NCBI GenBank assembly: GCA_013396915.1
Contig: VWZL01002024.1
Location: 124,001 to 188,000, forward strand
Source: Stercorarius parasiticus
Lineage: Eukaryota > Chordata > Aves > Charadriiformes > Stercorariidae
Direction of reading: 5' to 3'
DNA length: 64,000 nt
Part shown: piece by piece, positions 36,675 through 46,760 of the stretch
Numbering within the stretch: the first letter of the stretch is position 1
Layout: every line of letters starts with the position of its first letter
Made by a program: the position numbers and the translations under genes
The notes under the pieces: generated by a model
The model's input: only the letters and a program-made list of their open reading frames with translations
Told to the model about the DNA's origin: nothing
Database searches by the model: none

Positions 36675-38674
36675 GCGAGGTCACATGAACAGCTGGAGTC
36701 CATGGAGCTCCACCTGGGCATGGATGAAGACCCAATGGAGAGCTTATGGGTCAAGATTAAAGGGAACGCAGGGGCAGGGGACATTACAGTAGGGGTCTGC
36801 TACAGGCCACCTGACCAGGACAACAGGGCAGATGAGGCCCTCCATAGACAGATAGGAGCGGCATCGCCTTCACAGACCCTGATCATCATGGGGGACTTCA
36901 GTCACCCTGATATCTGTTGGAAGGACAACACAGCGGGGCACAAGAAATCCAGGAAGTTCTTGGAATGTGTTGATGACAACTTTCTTCTTCAACGGTAGAG
37001 GAGCCAACAAGGAGAGCAACTATGCTGGACCTTGTCCTTACCAACAAGGAGGGGCTGGTGACGAGTGTCAAGCTCAAGGGTAGCCTTGGCTGCAGTGATC
37101 ATAAAATGGTTGAATTCAAGATCCTTCGAGCAGCAGGGAGAGCGCGCAGCAAGCTCACTACCCCGGACTTCAAGAGAGCAGACTTTGGCCTCTCGAGGAA
37201 CCTGCCTGGCAGGATAACGTGGGAAAAAGTACATTCGAAGAATGAAGAAGTCAGGCAAAAATGCCAGGAGGCCTGTATGGATTAACAAGGAGCTCCTGGA
37301 CAAGCTCAAAAGCAAAAAGGAGGCCTACAGAGGGTGGAAGCAAGGATGGGTTGACTGGGTGGAATACAGAGAAACTGTCCGAGTGACCAGGAACCAGATT
37401 AGGCAAGCTAAAGCCCAGATAGAATTAAATCTGTATCTAGGGGCATCAAGAATAACAAGAAAACCTTCTATAAGTACGTCAGGGGTAAAGGCAAGACTAG
37501 GGAAGATGTGGGCCCTCTCAGGAAGGNNNNNNNNNNNNNNNNNNNNNNNNNNNNNNNNNNNNNNNNNNNNNNNNNNNNNNNNNNNNNNNNNNNNNNNNNN
37601 NNNNNNNNNNNNNNNNNNNNNNNNNNNNNNNNNNNNNNNNNNNNNNNNNNNNNNNNNNNNNNNNNNNNNNNNNNNNNNNNNNNNNNNNNNNNNNNNNNNN
37701 NNNNNNNNNNNNNNNNNNNNNNNNNNNNNNNNNNNNNNNNNNNNNNNNNNNNNNNNNNNNNNNNNNNNNNNNNNNNNNNNNNNNNNNNNNNNNNNNNNNN
37801 NNNNNNNNNNNNNNNNNNNNNNNNNNNNNNNNNNNNNNNNNNNNNNNNNNNNNNNNNNNNNNNNNNNNNNNNNNNNNNNNNNNNNNNNNNNNNNNNNNNN
37901 NNNNNNNNNNNNNNNNNNNNNNNNNNNNNNNNNNNNNNNNNNNNNNNNNNNNNNNNNNNNNNNNNNNNNNNNNNNNNNNNNNNNNNNNNNNNNNNNNNNN
38001 NNNNNNNNNNNNNNNNNNNNNNNNNNNNNNNNNNNNNNNNNNNNNNNNNNNNNNNNNNNNNNNNNNNNNNNNNNNNNNNNNNNNNNNNNNNNNNNNNNNN
38101 NNNNNNNNNNNNNNNNNNNNNNNNNNNNNNNNNNNNNNNNNNNNNNNNNNNNNNNNNNNNNNNNNNNNNNNNNNNNNNNNNNNNNNNNNNNNNNNNNNNN
38201 NNNNNNNNNNNNNNNNNNNNNNNNNNNNNNNNNNNNNNNNNNNNNNNNNNNNNNNNNNNNNNNNNNNNNNNNNNNNNNNNNNNNNNNNNNNNNNNNNNNN
38301 NNNNNNNNNNNNNNNNNNNNNNNNNNNNNNNNNNNNNNNNNNNNNNNNNNNNNNNNNNNNNNNNNNNNNNNNNNGGGAGGGACTCTTTATCAGGCAGTGT
38401 AATGATAGGACACGGGGTAACAGCCTCAAACTGAAAGAGGGCAGATTTAGGTTGGATATCAGGAAGAAATTCTTTACTGTGAGGGTGGTGAGGCACTGGA
38501 ACAGGTTGCCCAGGGAAGCTGTCAATGCCCCATCCCTCGAAGTGTTCAAGGCCAGGCTGGATGGGGCTTTGAGCAGCCTGGTCTAGTGGGAGGTGTCCCT
38601 GCCTGTGGCAGGGGGGTGGGAACTACGTGATCTTTAAGGTCCCTTCCAACCCGAACCATTCTGTGATTCTGTGT
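36675..38674 (+). mobile_element. CR1 LINE in sense orientation, with N-gap
   Basis: The left part encodes the end of the CR1 endonuclease: [37 protein letters not shown] at 36702-36998, then LDLVLTNKEGL and GCSDHKMVEFKIL at 37022-37285. The linker follows ([29 protein letters not shown] from 37242), spread over several frames, so it is frameshifted. After the gap come the complement-free 3' end (GGATATCAGGAAGAAATTCT, TTGGAAGG-type block) and the tail ATTCTGTGATTCTGTG ending near 38674. It is 5'-truncated inside the endonuclease. About 35 codons seem lost near 37240. It is the only CR1 here in the same orientation as MLLT3. Confidence 0.95.
37527..38374. other. Assembly gap (848 N)
   Basis: This is an uninterrupted run of N within the CR1 at 36675-38674. 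It probably replaces reverse transcriptase sequence that could not be assembled. ORFs running through it are artefacts. Confidence 1.
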
Positions 38675-41600
38675 CAATAAAAAGTGAATCTGAAAAAGCT
38701 ACTGTACTGTAAATTCATGCCCTGGTTTTGCTTCCTGAGCACTTAATTTCCCAGTTGTCCAAGGCAAAGCTATTGAATGGTTTCACTTCTGGTAGATCTC
38801 TGTAGCCAGTATTTTGCAGTTACCACCCTCACGGGAAAAAATGTTTCTTGTTTGTTTTCATCTTTGCTGTGCAGAAAAGGTTTTCGAGCAGATCTTTATT
38901 TTCTTTTATAAAATTTCACATGAAGCCACCTAAGCCCTACGCTCTGCAGGCTGTCGATACAGCCTCAGTGAAGGCTGGGTTTATGGCCAGATGGTGCAGG
39001 GTAAGAGAGTGGCGCAGTTCTGTACTGGCGGCTGGTAACTGCATAATACAGGCTACAGAGGTCTAGCAGAGTTCAATGGAAGAGCCACACTACTTACCAG
39101 TTGTCTGTTAGCCAGTCTGCACTAGCAAATGGTCTCTGCGGTTATAAAACAAATAATGCAGTTTGGGTTTAAAGCCTTCAATCCCTTAATATTCTGTAGT
39201 TCATTATATCAGTTTACGGAAATACGTTCACAATATTGAATGGATAACTTGCAGAGAATCAGGCTTCTCTGCATTACAAATAAACTTTCATCTCATCTTA
39301 AATATCCTTACAGCTTTGCAGCTATGCAATTAATGTAAAATACTTACAGTGAGCACAGAAATAAAAAGAGTACTGAGCTGAGAAAATTTTTAGGAATGAA
39401 TGGGAAACTGTTGGACCAGGAAATATAAGTATATAGAGACTGTGGGAAGTACAAGGGTCAGGAGAGCAAGGGATAAAACTGCAGAGTGTAAAAATATGCA
39501 ACGGAAAACTCTGAATACCTGCAAGAGTTTTAAAGATGATGGCAGCGTTGAAGTGGAATGGTGGTGGAGTTCTGTGTTCCTGAGTGGCAGTTGTCATCTC
39601 TTTAGTTTATGTTGGGGCAGGTAATAGTCTCTTGCACATCAAAGTCTGCTGCCCACAGACTTTTAGGGAATTTTTAGAGAAGGGACTTGGAAGAGAACAA
39701 TGAAGGCATTGGTCATTCAAAAGCATTGTCTTTTGAAACTCTGCTGAGGGATGTTAAAAGGAGAAGAGAGGTTTTTGCAGTCTCAATTATTACCAAGTCC
39801 ATAGCCATGACAGCAAATGAGAAATGAGAATAATATATCTGTTTGAGAATGTGGCTCTTTCCCAAGAGAGGTATTTCTCTTTGAGACACTTTGTTAAAGG
39901 AAGCCGAAATAAATCCACAAGAAAGAGGGAGGAGGCAGGAGAGATGTTATACTGAACTGCAGGTGCCCAGATGTGTAGCTAAGTAATCGTAATGTAAAAT
40001 GATACTTATATAAGAATTGCCCAAGAGGGAGAAGGCAGGTGTAAAAGAACATTTGACCAAGAAATTAGTCCTGAGGAATATTTATGTGAATATTCAACCA
40101 TGGCTAGACAGAAATTGGTCTGAAATTACATTTTAGAAAGAAATATCTCTCCCACTTCTTTCATTGTAAAGAAAAGATTTAGGATTTTCAGTGATAAGGC
40201 TTTTTTCTTTTTTTTAACTCTGTGTTTTGCAGTGAAATAGTAGGGATAACCAAATGTGCAATTTGGTGTTAATACTGCATGTCCCATATACTCAAATTTG
40301 GCTGGCTAAAGCTGGGTGCATAACTCTGCATTTTCAGTGCAGATGATGTTAGCATGACCCCATGAAAGTCAGCAACATTTCTGGTAAGACTTTGCCTCTG
40401 ATTTTCAAGCATCAAAAGTCATATCTTCAGCTGGTGAAAAATCTCCTTAAAGCCAGTGCACTAGACAGCACAGGCATAAGGAAGAAATTGAGAGTGTGCA
40501 GCACTGCTGAAAATTACATTGCTCATGTCCACAAGGTGCTTAACTTCAGATGGCAGCTATCTTCTTAGAATTTTCTTCAAGGGGCAGCTTGCAGGTCTGG
40601 AAACTATCAAATGGCCTAAAACCCTCCATAAATTGAAAAATTACTGTGTCATTAGTTGCACTTTGGCTTCCTTAAACACACATACACATTTGCTTGTTTA
40701 AAGGCAGATAAATAGTTGGGCTATGATGGATAATGATGAAACTGGGCTGGAGAGGCATTAGGTAAACAGAGATGTACATTACAGCAGAAAAGCAAAGCGT
40801 ACTACATCAGAAACGAATGGGATATTTTTGTTCTTTGCAGCCTGAGGTCTTGGAATAAAACATTTTAATGCTGTATTTTTAATATTGTAACTGTCAGACT
40901 TCCTGGCAACTAATCTCAAACTTCTATTCTTTTTCAAGTATTTCTGAATAGCATAAGGGTGCATATACTAATAGAGCAAGTTATTAATTCCTCATTGACT
41001 GGCACACAGGCAGGTGTTTTTCATTGATCTGTCTGGGTTTATCTCGATAGATTTTTGTACATCCATTAAAATTTTTCGGGTTCATGTCAGTCTGATTTAC
41101 CAGGTGCCCTGACATAGTGGCTGTATTTCTTGAGGGCTGGATGATAGATATGTTTAAAATGTTTATATTTCTCTTGGCCTAGAGCTTAAAAGCCCAAAGC
41201 AGAGCTTGATCAATAAAAGTACTTACTAATTTTTAAAAATATACAGTGCTGTTTAAAAATGTTTTCACACTTTTACGTAATCTTTGTTTCTAAAATCACA
41301 TATATTCTGTAACACAAGGAAGCATTAGACAGAATTGTTCAGCGTAGCTACATCTTCCTGGCCTTGGCTTCTGTAAACTACTTGTGCAGCCATGTATTTT
41401 TCACACACGTGGATATTTGGAGACCAAACCTGACATTAAATTCCTAACTTTACAAGAGGAGGCTTGGTTGACTCCTTAGCTTCTCTTTTAGATGAAGCTC
41501 AAGAAAGTGCTAAAAATGAGCATAACAAATAACACATATCAAAGTTTTGTTCTGGTAACAATCAGTTTTGTCCCATTTGATTTTTTTTTTCCTCCCGTGT

Positions 41601-42689
41601 TAATTGCAGAACAGTAGGTGATGGAAAAAGTGTTAAAGGAATCTGTAAATCAACAAGTGGACAAATTAAGTTTGCAATTTTAGACGAAAAATTCCTATAT
41701 GGAAAAAGAATTAAAGCCAATTTAAATGAAATGTTAATAAGAGCAGCATTGTTCCTAAGTACTTTCAGAATTTTGGACAACTGCAAACTAAATTAAACAG
41801 ATTCTACTTTAATTTTTTTCCAACCTGGAAAATGGTAGGTGATTGGAAAGGGGGATTTTTACCGTGACAGGCATTTTCCTCTTCTTATTTTATCTTGCTT
41901 CCATTCTGTTTAATCCACTCTGGGATGTGTCAGTCCATGCCTGACAATACATATGAAGTTATTTCATTTATCGCCAACATAGTCTTTTCTTCTGTGGTCT
42001 GCAGAGAAAAAAACCTATCTGCTTATATAATGAAACAGGGAGTGGAAAATTACAAAAGATTTCGTTTAAATTCATTTTTGTTTTTCAAGTTCCTGTGTTC
42101 CTACCAGGTTTGTCACTTTAAGGTATGCTTTCTAAGCCATATGTGCATAGATCTGTATCTCCTCCAGCTGTGGAAAAGGAATTACAGTCAGAGTAATAAA
42201 GCTCAAACAAGCAAGGAATATCTAGCAGCAGCGTTTCAGTGGAGGTATATGTGGAAGCCCTAGAAATAAATGGGTTTCGAACTTAAAACTGCGAACAGGA
42301 CATTGAACCTAGCCTGAGTGCTGCAGAAGGACTGAGCAGAAGAGCGATGTTCTGTCAGTCCACGACACTATCCTTCAGTAGTGTCCCGCTTCTGGATGGG
42401 GTGCCTTTCTGTTTGCTCCCTTGGGATGTCTGTATCTTGGAGTGAAACAATGCGTAAGAGATTCATAGCCATACTGTGTTGACACTGACAAATAACGCTT
42501 TGGCTTTCCAAGATGCTGGAAGGGTTTTTTAGGTAGGTACACATCCTAGAACTTAACATATCTGCAGTAAGTTGTTACAGCAATTCACTGTTGAGTATGA
42601 CCACTCTTTATAAAGATGTAGACTACAGTTCAGAGACTAAAAATGTCAAAGCTGCAGAAAGGCACAAGTTAGATGTATACTGTTGATTT

Positions 42690-43095
42690 CACAGAATCAC
42701 AGAATGATTGCCGTTGGAAGGGAGCTGTGGGTCATCTGGTCCGACCCTCCCCATGCTCAAGCAGGGACATGTAGTGCCAGTTGCCCAGGACCATGTCCAG
42801 ATGGCTTTTAAGTATCTCCAAGAACGGAGACCCCTGGGCAACCTGTGCCAGTGCTTGGTCACCTTCACAGGAAAGAAGTGTTCCCTGATGTTCAGGGTGA
42901 ACCTCCTGTGTTTCCGTTCCTGCCCATTGCCTCTTGTTACCGGGCACAACTGGAATGAGCCTGGCTGCATCTTCTTTACACCCCACTGTACACAATGATG
43001 AGATTCCCCCTGAGTCTGCTCTTCTCCAGGCTGAACAGTCCCAGCTCTCTCAGCCTTTCCTCATAGGAGAGATGTTTTAGTCCCTATTCTTGTCA
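42690..43095 (-). mobile_element. CR1 LINE 3' fragment, antisense
   Basis: This starts with the complement of the tail (CACAGAATCACAGAATG) and ends near the block TCATAGGAGAGATGTTTTAG. The minus-strand translation between about 42970 and 42740 gives the familiar CR1 C-terminus (ERKHRRFTLNIREHFF, then HWHRLPRGL). It is about 400 bases, truncated and frameshifted. It sits about 750 bases before the last exon. Confidence 0.93.
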
Positions 43096-43842
43096 GGAAC
43101 TCCTGACAGCTCTTATGCTTCCTGTTTGAGTGAAATCCATGATTATATATTAAATAGTCACCCGAAGAAGTGATCTTATGCCACTGGTAGGAGTCTTTCA
43201 TGATTGATTTGGTTTAAAAAAAAAATTGATTTAAGTCTGTTACTCAAGAACTAACTGCTAGTATGCAAACTAACAGTTGCTGTGAGAGCTCTTGAATACG
43301 TTTTTTTGTTTGCTATGGACTAGATTCTGTAAGGATTTATTTATTTTCCTTGCTCGCAGAAAGGCTTATGCCAGTTATTTTCTAAAGTAACCTGCTTAGT
43401 AGCTATGCACACAGTAATATTCCAGCCAGAGATCTACTTGGAATTTTGTATTTGTTTGGGCTTGAAGGGGGCAGAGTGGGGGATGTTGCTCTATGGTTTG
43501 TGTGGTGTTTTTTTTAAAGACTGACTTAGAAAATATGCAGATTTTCTTTTAACATTTGAAAAATATGTCCTCAGTAGTTCAACAGTAATGTTTGCTGGAA
43601 CAGCAGATGGCTAGGCTGGTGTTGTGGTTGATGATGATCTAAAGAAAACCTGAGGTACTGCAGTCTGGGCTGTAGTTTGTGTCAGAAAGAGAGTGAGTGA
43701 CAAGGATAACTGTTTAACCTGCAAGGACTGTGGCAATTGGGCTTGTTTATGCCTTTCATGTGATACTTAGTGGCATGTTAGTACATTCAGTGGGCATGTA
43801 AAACTGCTGAAATTTTCAACTGCATCTTCTCTTTCCTTTCAG

Positions 43843-43974
43843 ATAGTAAATCTTATAGAAGAAACTGGACACTTTCATATCACAAATACAACGTTTGACT
43901 TTGATCTTTGCTCACTGGACAAAACCACAGTCCGTAAACTACAGAGTTATCTGGAAACATCTGGAACCTCTTGA
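43843..43974 (+). CDS. MLLT3: MLLT3 exon 11 (coding part): C-terminal AHD
   Basis: The acceptor is TTTCAG and the coding part is 43 codons plus TGA at 43972-43974. It encodes [20 protein letters not shown], then [17 protein letters not shown], then ETSGTS, which as far as I recall is identical to mammalian AF9. It completes the ANC1 homology domain: the [10 protein letters not shown] strand segment pairs with partner peptides and the [11 protein letters not shown] helix closes the fold. Near-complete conservation against the variable linker exons indicates strong constraint. The stop matches the family's usual C-terminus, so the gene is not truncated. Confidence 0.98.
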   Translation: MVNLIEETGHFHITNTTFDFDLCSLDKTTVRKLQSYLETSGTS

Positions 43975-45122
43975 GGATTCAGCATCTGCCTGCATCAAAA
44001 ACTGTTCTATAAATGAAACATTCAGAATGATGCAACCAACATGAGGGGGAGGGGATAAAACAAGCCTCCTCAGCTTTATTTTTCCTTAAAGCCAGTCATC
44101 ATCTCTTGATAAGGGAGAGGAAAAGTGACAAGACTCAGAGGACCACTCTTCTCAAGAAGAAAATGCTCTGGAAGTTTGCCTGGATAGCCTTGAAAAACCA
44201 ACACACAAAAACAAACAAAAAAACTTGGTCTTAATGAATGTGTATGGTATCATGTATCTCTCTCTGTGGTGTTCCAGTCCACAAGATGAATGCATGTTCA
44301 ACACACTGCCTTACTACATAACTGATCTATTTATTATTGCATACATGTATTCTAAAGTCAATGAGCCATTGAACGACACTACCAGATGTTGCAAGTAGTG
44401 GGGTCCCATCTGTGCTCTTTTGATGCAGTACTCTCACAAGCCTAGTAACCTTATTCATCTTAAAACACCATTTCTTGCTATCTTTCTCACTTGAAACACC
44501 ACTTTGTTCTAACAGTTCCAGGAAACAAGATACAAAGTTGGGGACTAAAGAGTGGTCCTATATTTTGTTTCCCATCTGCCACAGTGGGTTAGACCACAGC
44601 AGGTTGGACTGCAGGTCCTTGTCTCTGTCCATTTATTGATCTTGACCATGGTAGAAAATGCACCAAATAGGATCATATGACTTGCTGTCTAGCCTTAGTG
44701 AAAAAAACAGTAGGACTTTCAACAAAAATGTTATGTATACTGTCCTGAATCCAGCATTTTTTGCAGTCTACATTCTTGTGTCTGTTTTAATGTTATAAAA
44801 CTAAATATATGTGAGTGAAGATGTTCTGCAGGATCATCATAAAAGAGGGGATTCTGGTCCTGTCTGCTAAAGAAATGTTGTAGAAAATTCTTAATTTGGA
44901 GCTATTTATTACGACGACTTTCGACTTCTGCTGCCAGTGTGTGACTCACTTTTACCATGAAACTATTTGCTTAACATTTTTGTTTGTTCATATAGTGTAT
45001 GGTCTGCTTAGTTTATTTTGGGGATTTGTTTCTGGTTTTGTTATTGTTTGTTTCTACAACTGCTAAATTAAAACCTTCTATTTGAAAAGAAGAAAACCTG
45101 GTTCTATACAGTTACATGTTGG

Positions 45123-45128
45123 AATAAA
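45123..45128 (+). promoter_or_regulatory. MLLT3: Candidate proximal poly(A) signal
   Basis: AATAAA is followed about 25 bases later by a TGTGTGTA stretch that could serve as the GU-rich downstream element. An ATTAAA variant lies 56 bases upstream. Its use would give a 3' UTR of about 1.17 kb. Confidence 0.5.
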
Positions 45129-45135
45129 TACATAT

Positions 45136-45215
45136 ATCATATATAATATATATGTGTGTATATACACATATGCACACACCTGTGTATGTGTGTATATACA
45201 TACACACACATGCAT
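45136..45215. repeat. Compound AT/GT/AC microsatellite
   Basis: Alternating purine-pyrimidine sequence contains GTGTATATACAC-type quasi-palindromes that could form a hairpin in RNA. Two TGTATATA motifs (45157-45164 and 45191-45198) match the Pumilio element UGUANAUA. The repeat is within the 3' UTR only if a signal beyond 45123 is used. Confidence 0.75.
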
Positions 45216-46731
45216 ATATGCTTTTTTCCATATTTTGTTCAATCTGTTCAATAACCTGTTTGTTTTTCCAGAAGGGTTTCTTGTCTATAAAAATAAGTAT
45301 TCTTTCATACCATCCATTATTCCTTAAAATCAGGATTCTTGTTTGTGCGTGATCAAATGAGAGCATGTGTACTCAGTTTCACATCGATGCTCTGTGCTTT
45401 CATATTGCTGGCAGTTATCACCCTTCCATTACAAGTTCAAATCCCTCAATGAAAAGAGAAAAGAATTAAAAAAAAAAATACTTCTGGATGCAAAGGTTTA
45501 TTCAGGTTCACCAGCCTTAAAAATGTATCTTGTTTCTGGACAGGCCAGTATGTCATGTGTATGCTTATATGCCATGTGTAGTCTGTATGTGTAGAGCTGA
45601 ACAGTAGTATCTGTATGACTTACTGTTTCATGCGCACAGTTTGTGCAGCACTGTAAAACTAAATTCCTATTGGGGTTATTTCTTATTCAGATGGTAAATT
45701 TAATACTGTTTCTTTAAGTCCAAAGAAAATTTTACACTTTACTCTTTTTGAGAGGGTGGGATACGGATTGGGTTGGGGGGCTCTTTTCTTATTTAAAATG
45801 TAGTTTGACCACACTCCACAGGAAGTCCTCAGGCTTCCCGAGAACAAGTGTACTTTTTCAGTAATGTTATGACTCTTATTGACGATTGGCATGAAGCATA
45901 CTTGAAGTGTTATGTTGTTTTAAGTTCATGTCTTAATGTGCAATTGGGGATGAAGCGGGGAGTGGAGTGTAATTTTGGTTACTTTTGACATAAGGCGGGT
46001 GATGGTGGGGAGGGGTGCATGTGAAGGGGATAAAATTCAATTTCTATTGATTATTTTATATGAAAATGTTTGGAACTGTAAAAGCGACCTTAAAAACCTT
46101 TGGTTTACTATTGTGTGTTCAACTTCCTATCTTTTAGTTGTACCTGGTACCTATGGGATTTTATCCATTTTGACGTTTTTGACTAAGTTTTGTGGTAAAA
46201 ACTCATTGAGTTCCAGGAGGGGAAGAATCCTACAATACTTTTTGTTTGAATATTGCACTGTTTTGTTAGAAAGGGTGAAATGAATCATTTTACCCTTGAA
46301 ATACTAGGTAAGCTTTATTGTACACTGAGAACAGGGGTGGAAGAAAACAGGAAATAGGAGAATAGGCATAAAAGAGAGATGACAGCAATTCCAGTGTCAA
46401 GTTGCTGCTGAATTTCATGCAAATTGTGGATCGTCCTTAAACTCTTAAACTTTCTAATTCTGTGGGAGAGGGAAGAAGATAAACTGAAGTTGTGTGTGTA
46501 CATCTGACGTTTTCCACAAAATTCTCATAGAATAAGAGTTACTAAGTGTTGATCTAAATTTAAAGAAAAAATAGCTGGTTCTGTCAAATTTTGTATGCAG
46601 AAACAAAATAAATCCTTGTTCAATTAATTTCAGACATTGATATTTCTCTTAAAGCAAAAATAAAAAGATACCCTTCCAAGCCTTTAACATATATGAGCAT
46701 TGATCTTTGGGATGGGTTAAAGTGTTTTGGC

Positions 46732-46737
46732 AATAAA
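46732..46737 (+). promoter_or_regulatory. MLLT3: Candidate distal poly(A) signal
   Basis: AATAAA is the last of a cluster of three (also 46607 and 46659), with a TTATGTGTGAG stretch about 45 bases downstream. It is a plausible end for a 2.8-kb UTR but unproven. Confidence 0.4.
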
Positions 46738-46760
46738 TGTTTTGGAGTTTTACTTAACAT

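Larger units (their letters stand above)
35536..43842 (+). other. MLLT3: MLLT3 intron 10 (8.3 kb as assembled)
   Basis: This is a phase 0 intron from GTGAGG to CCTTTCAG. It holds a sense CR1 (36675-38674) with an N-gap inside it and an antisense CR1 (42690-43095). Its true length is uncertain because of the gap. The rest (38.7-42.7 kb and 43.1-43.8 kb) is AT-rich, with no recognised element. A 122-codon ORF at 41895-42263 shows no family. Confidence 0.9.
43975..46760 (+). other. MLLT3: MLLT3 3' UTR (end uncertain)
   Basis: Untranslated sequence follows the stop. Two UAUUUAUU AU-rich elements lie at 44328-44335 and 44903-44910. Possible poly(A) signals are ATTAAA at 45067-45072 and AATAAA at 45123-45128, 46607-46612, 46659-46664 and 46732-46737. 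The 46760 end assumes use of the last of this cluster, which has TG-rich sequence about 45 bases downstream. Mammalian MLLT3 has a UTR of several kilobases, so a longer form is possible (further AATAAA at 49015-49020). Confidence 0.55.

Noticed and set aside
37242..38549. Four ORFs of 308-386 codons
   Set aside because: They are open only because they run through the N-gap; their real ends are CR1 sequence or noise.
41895..42263. 122-codon + strand ORF in intron 10
   Set aside because: No family resemblance; chance opening in intronic DNA.
45082..45366. Tyr/Ile/His-rich ORFs over the microsatellite
   Set aside because: They are translations of a TA/TG/CA simple repeat within the likely 3' UTR.
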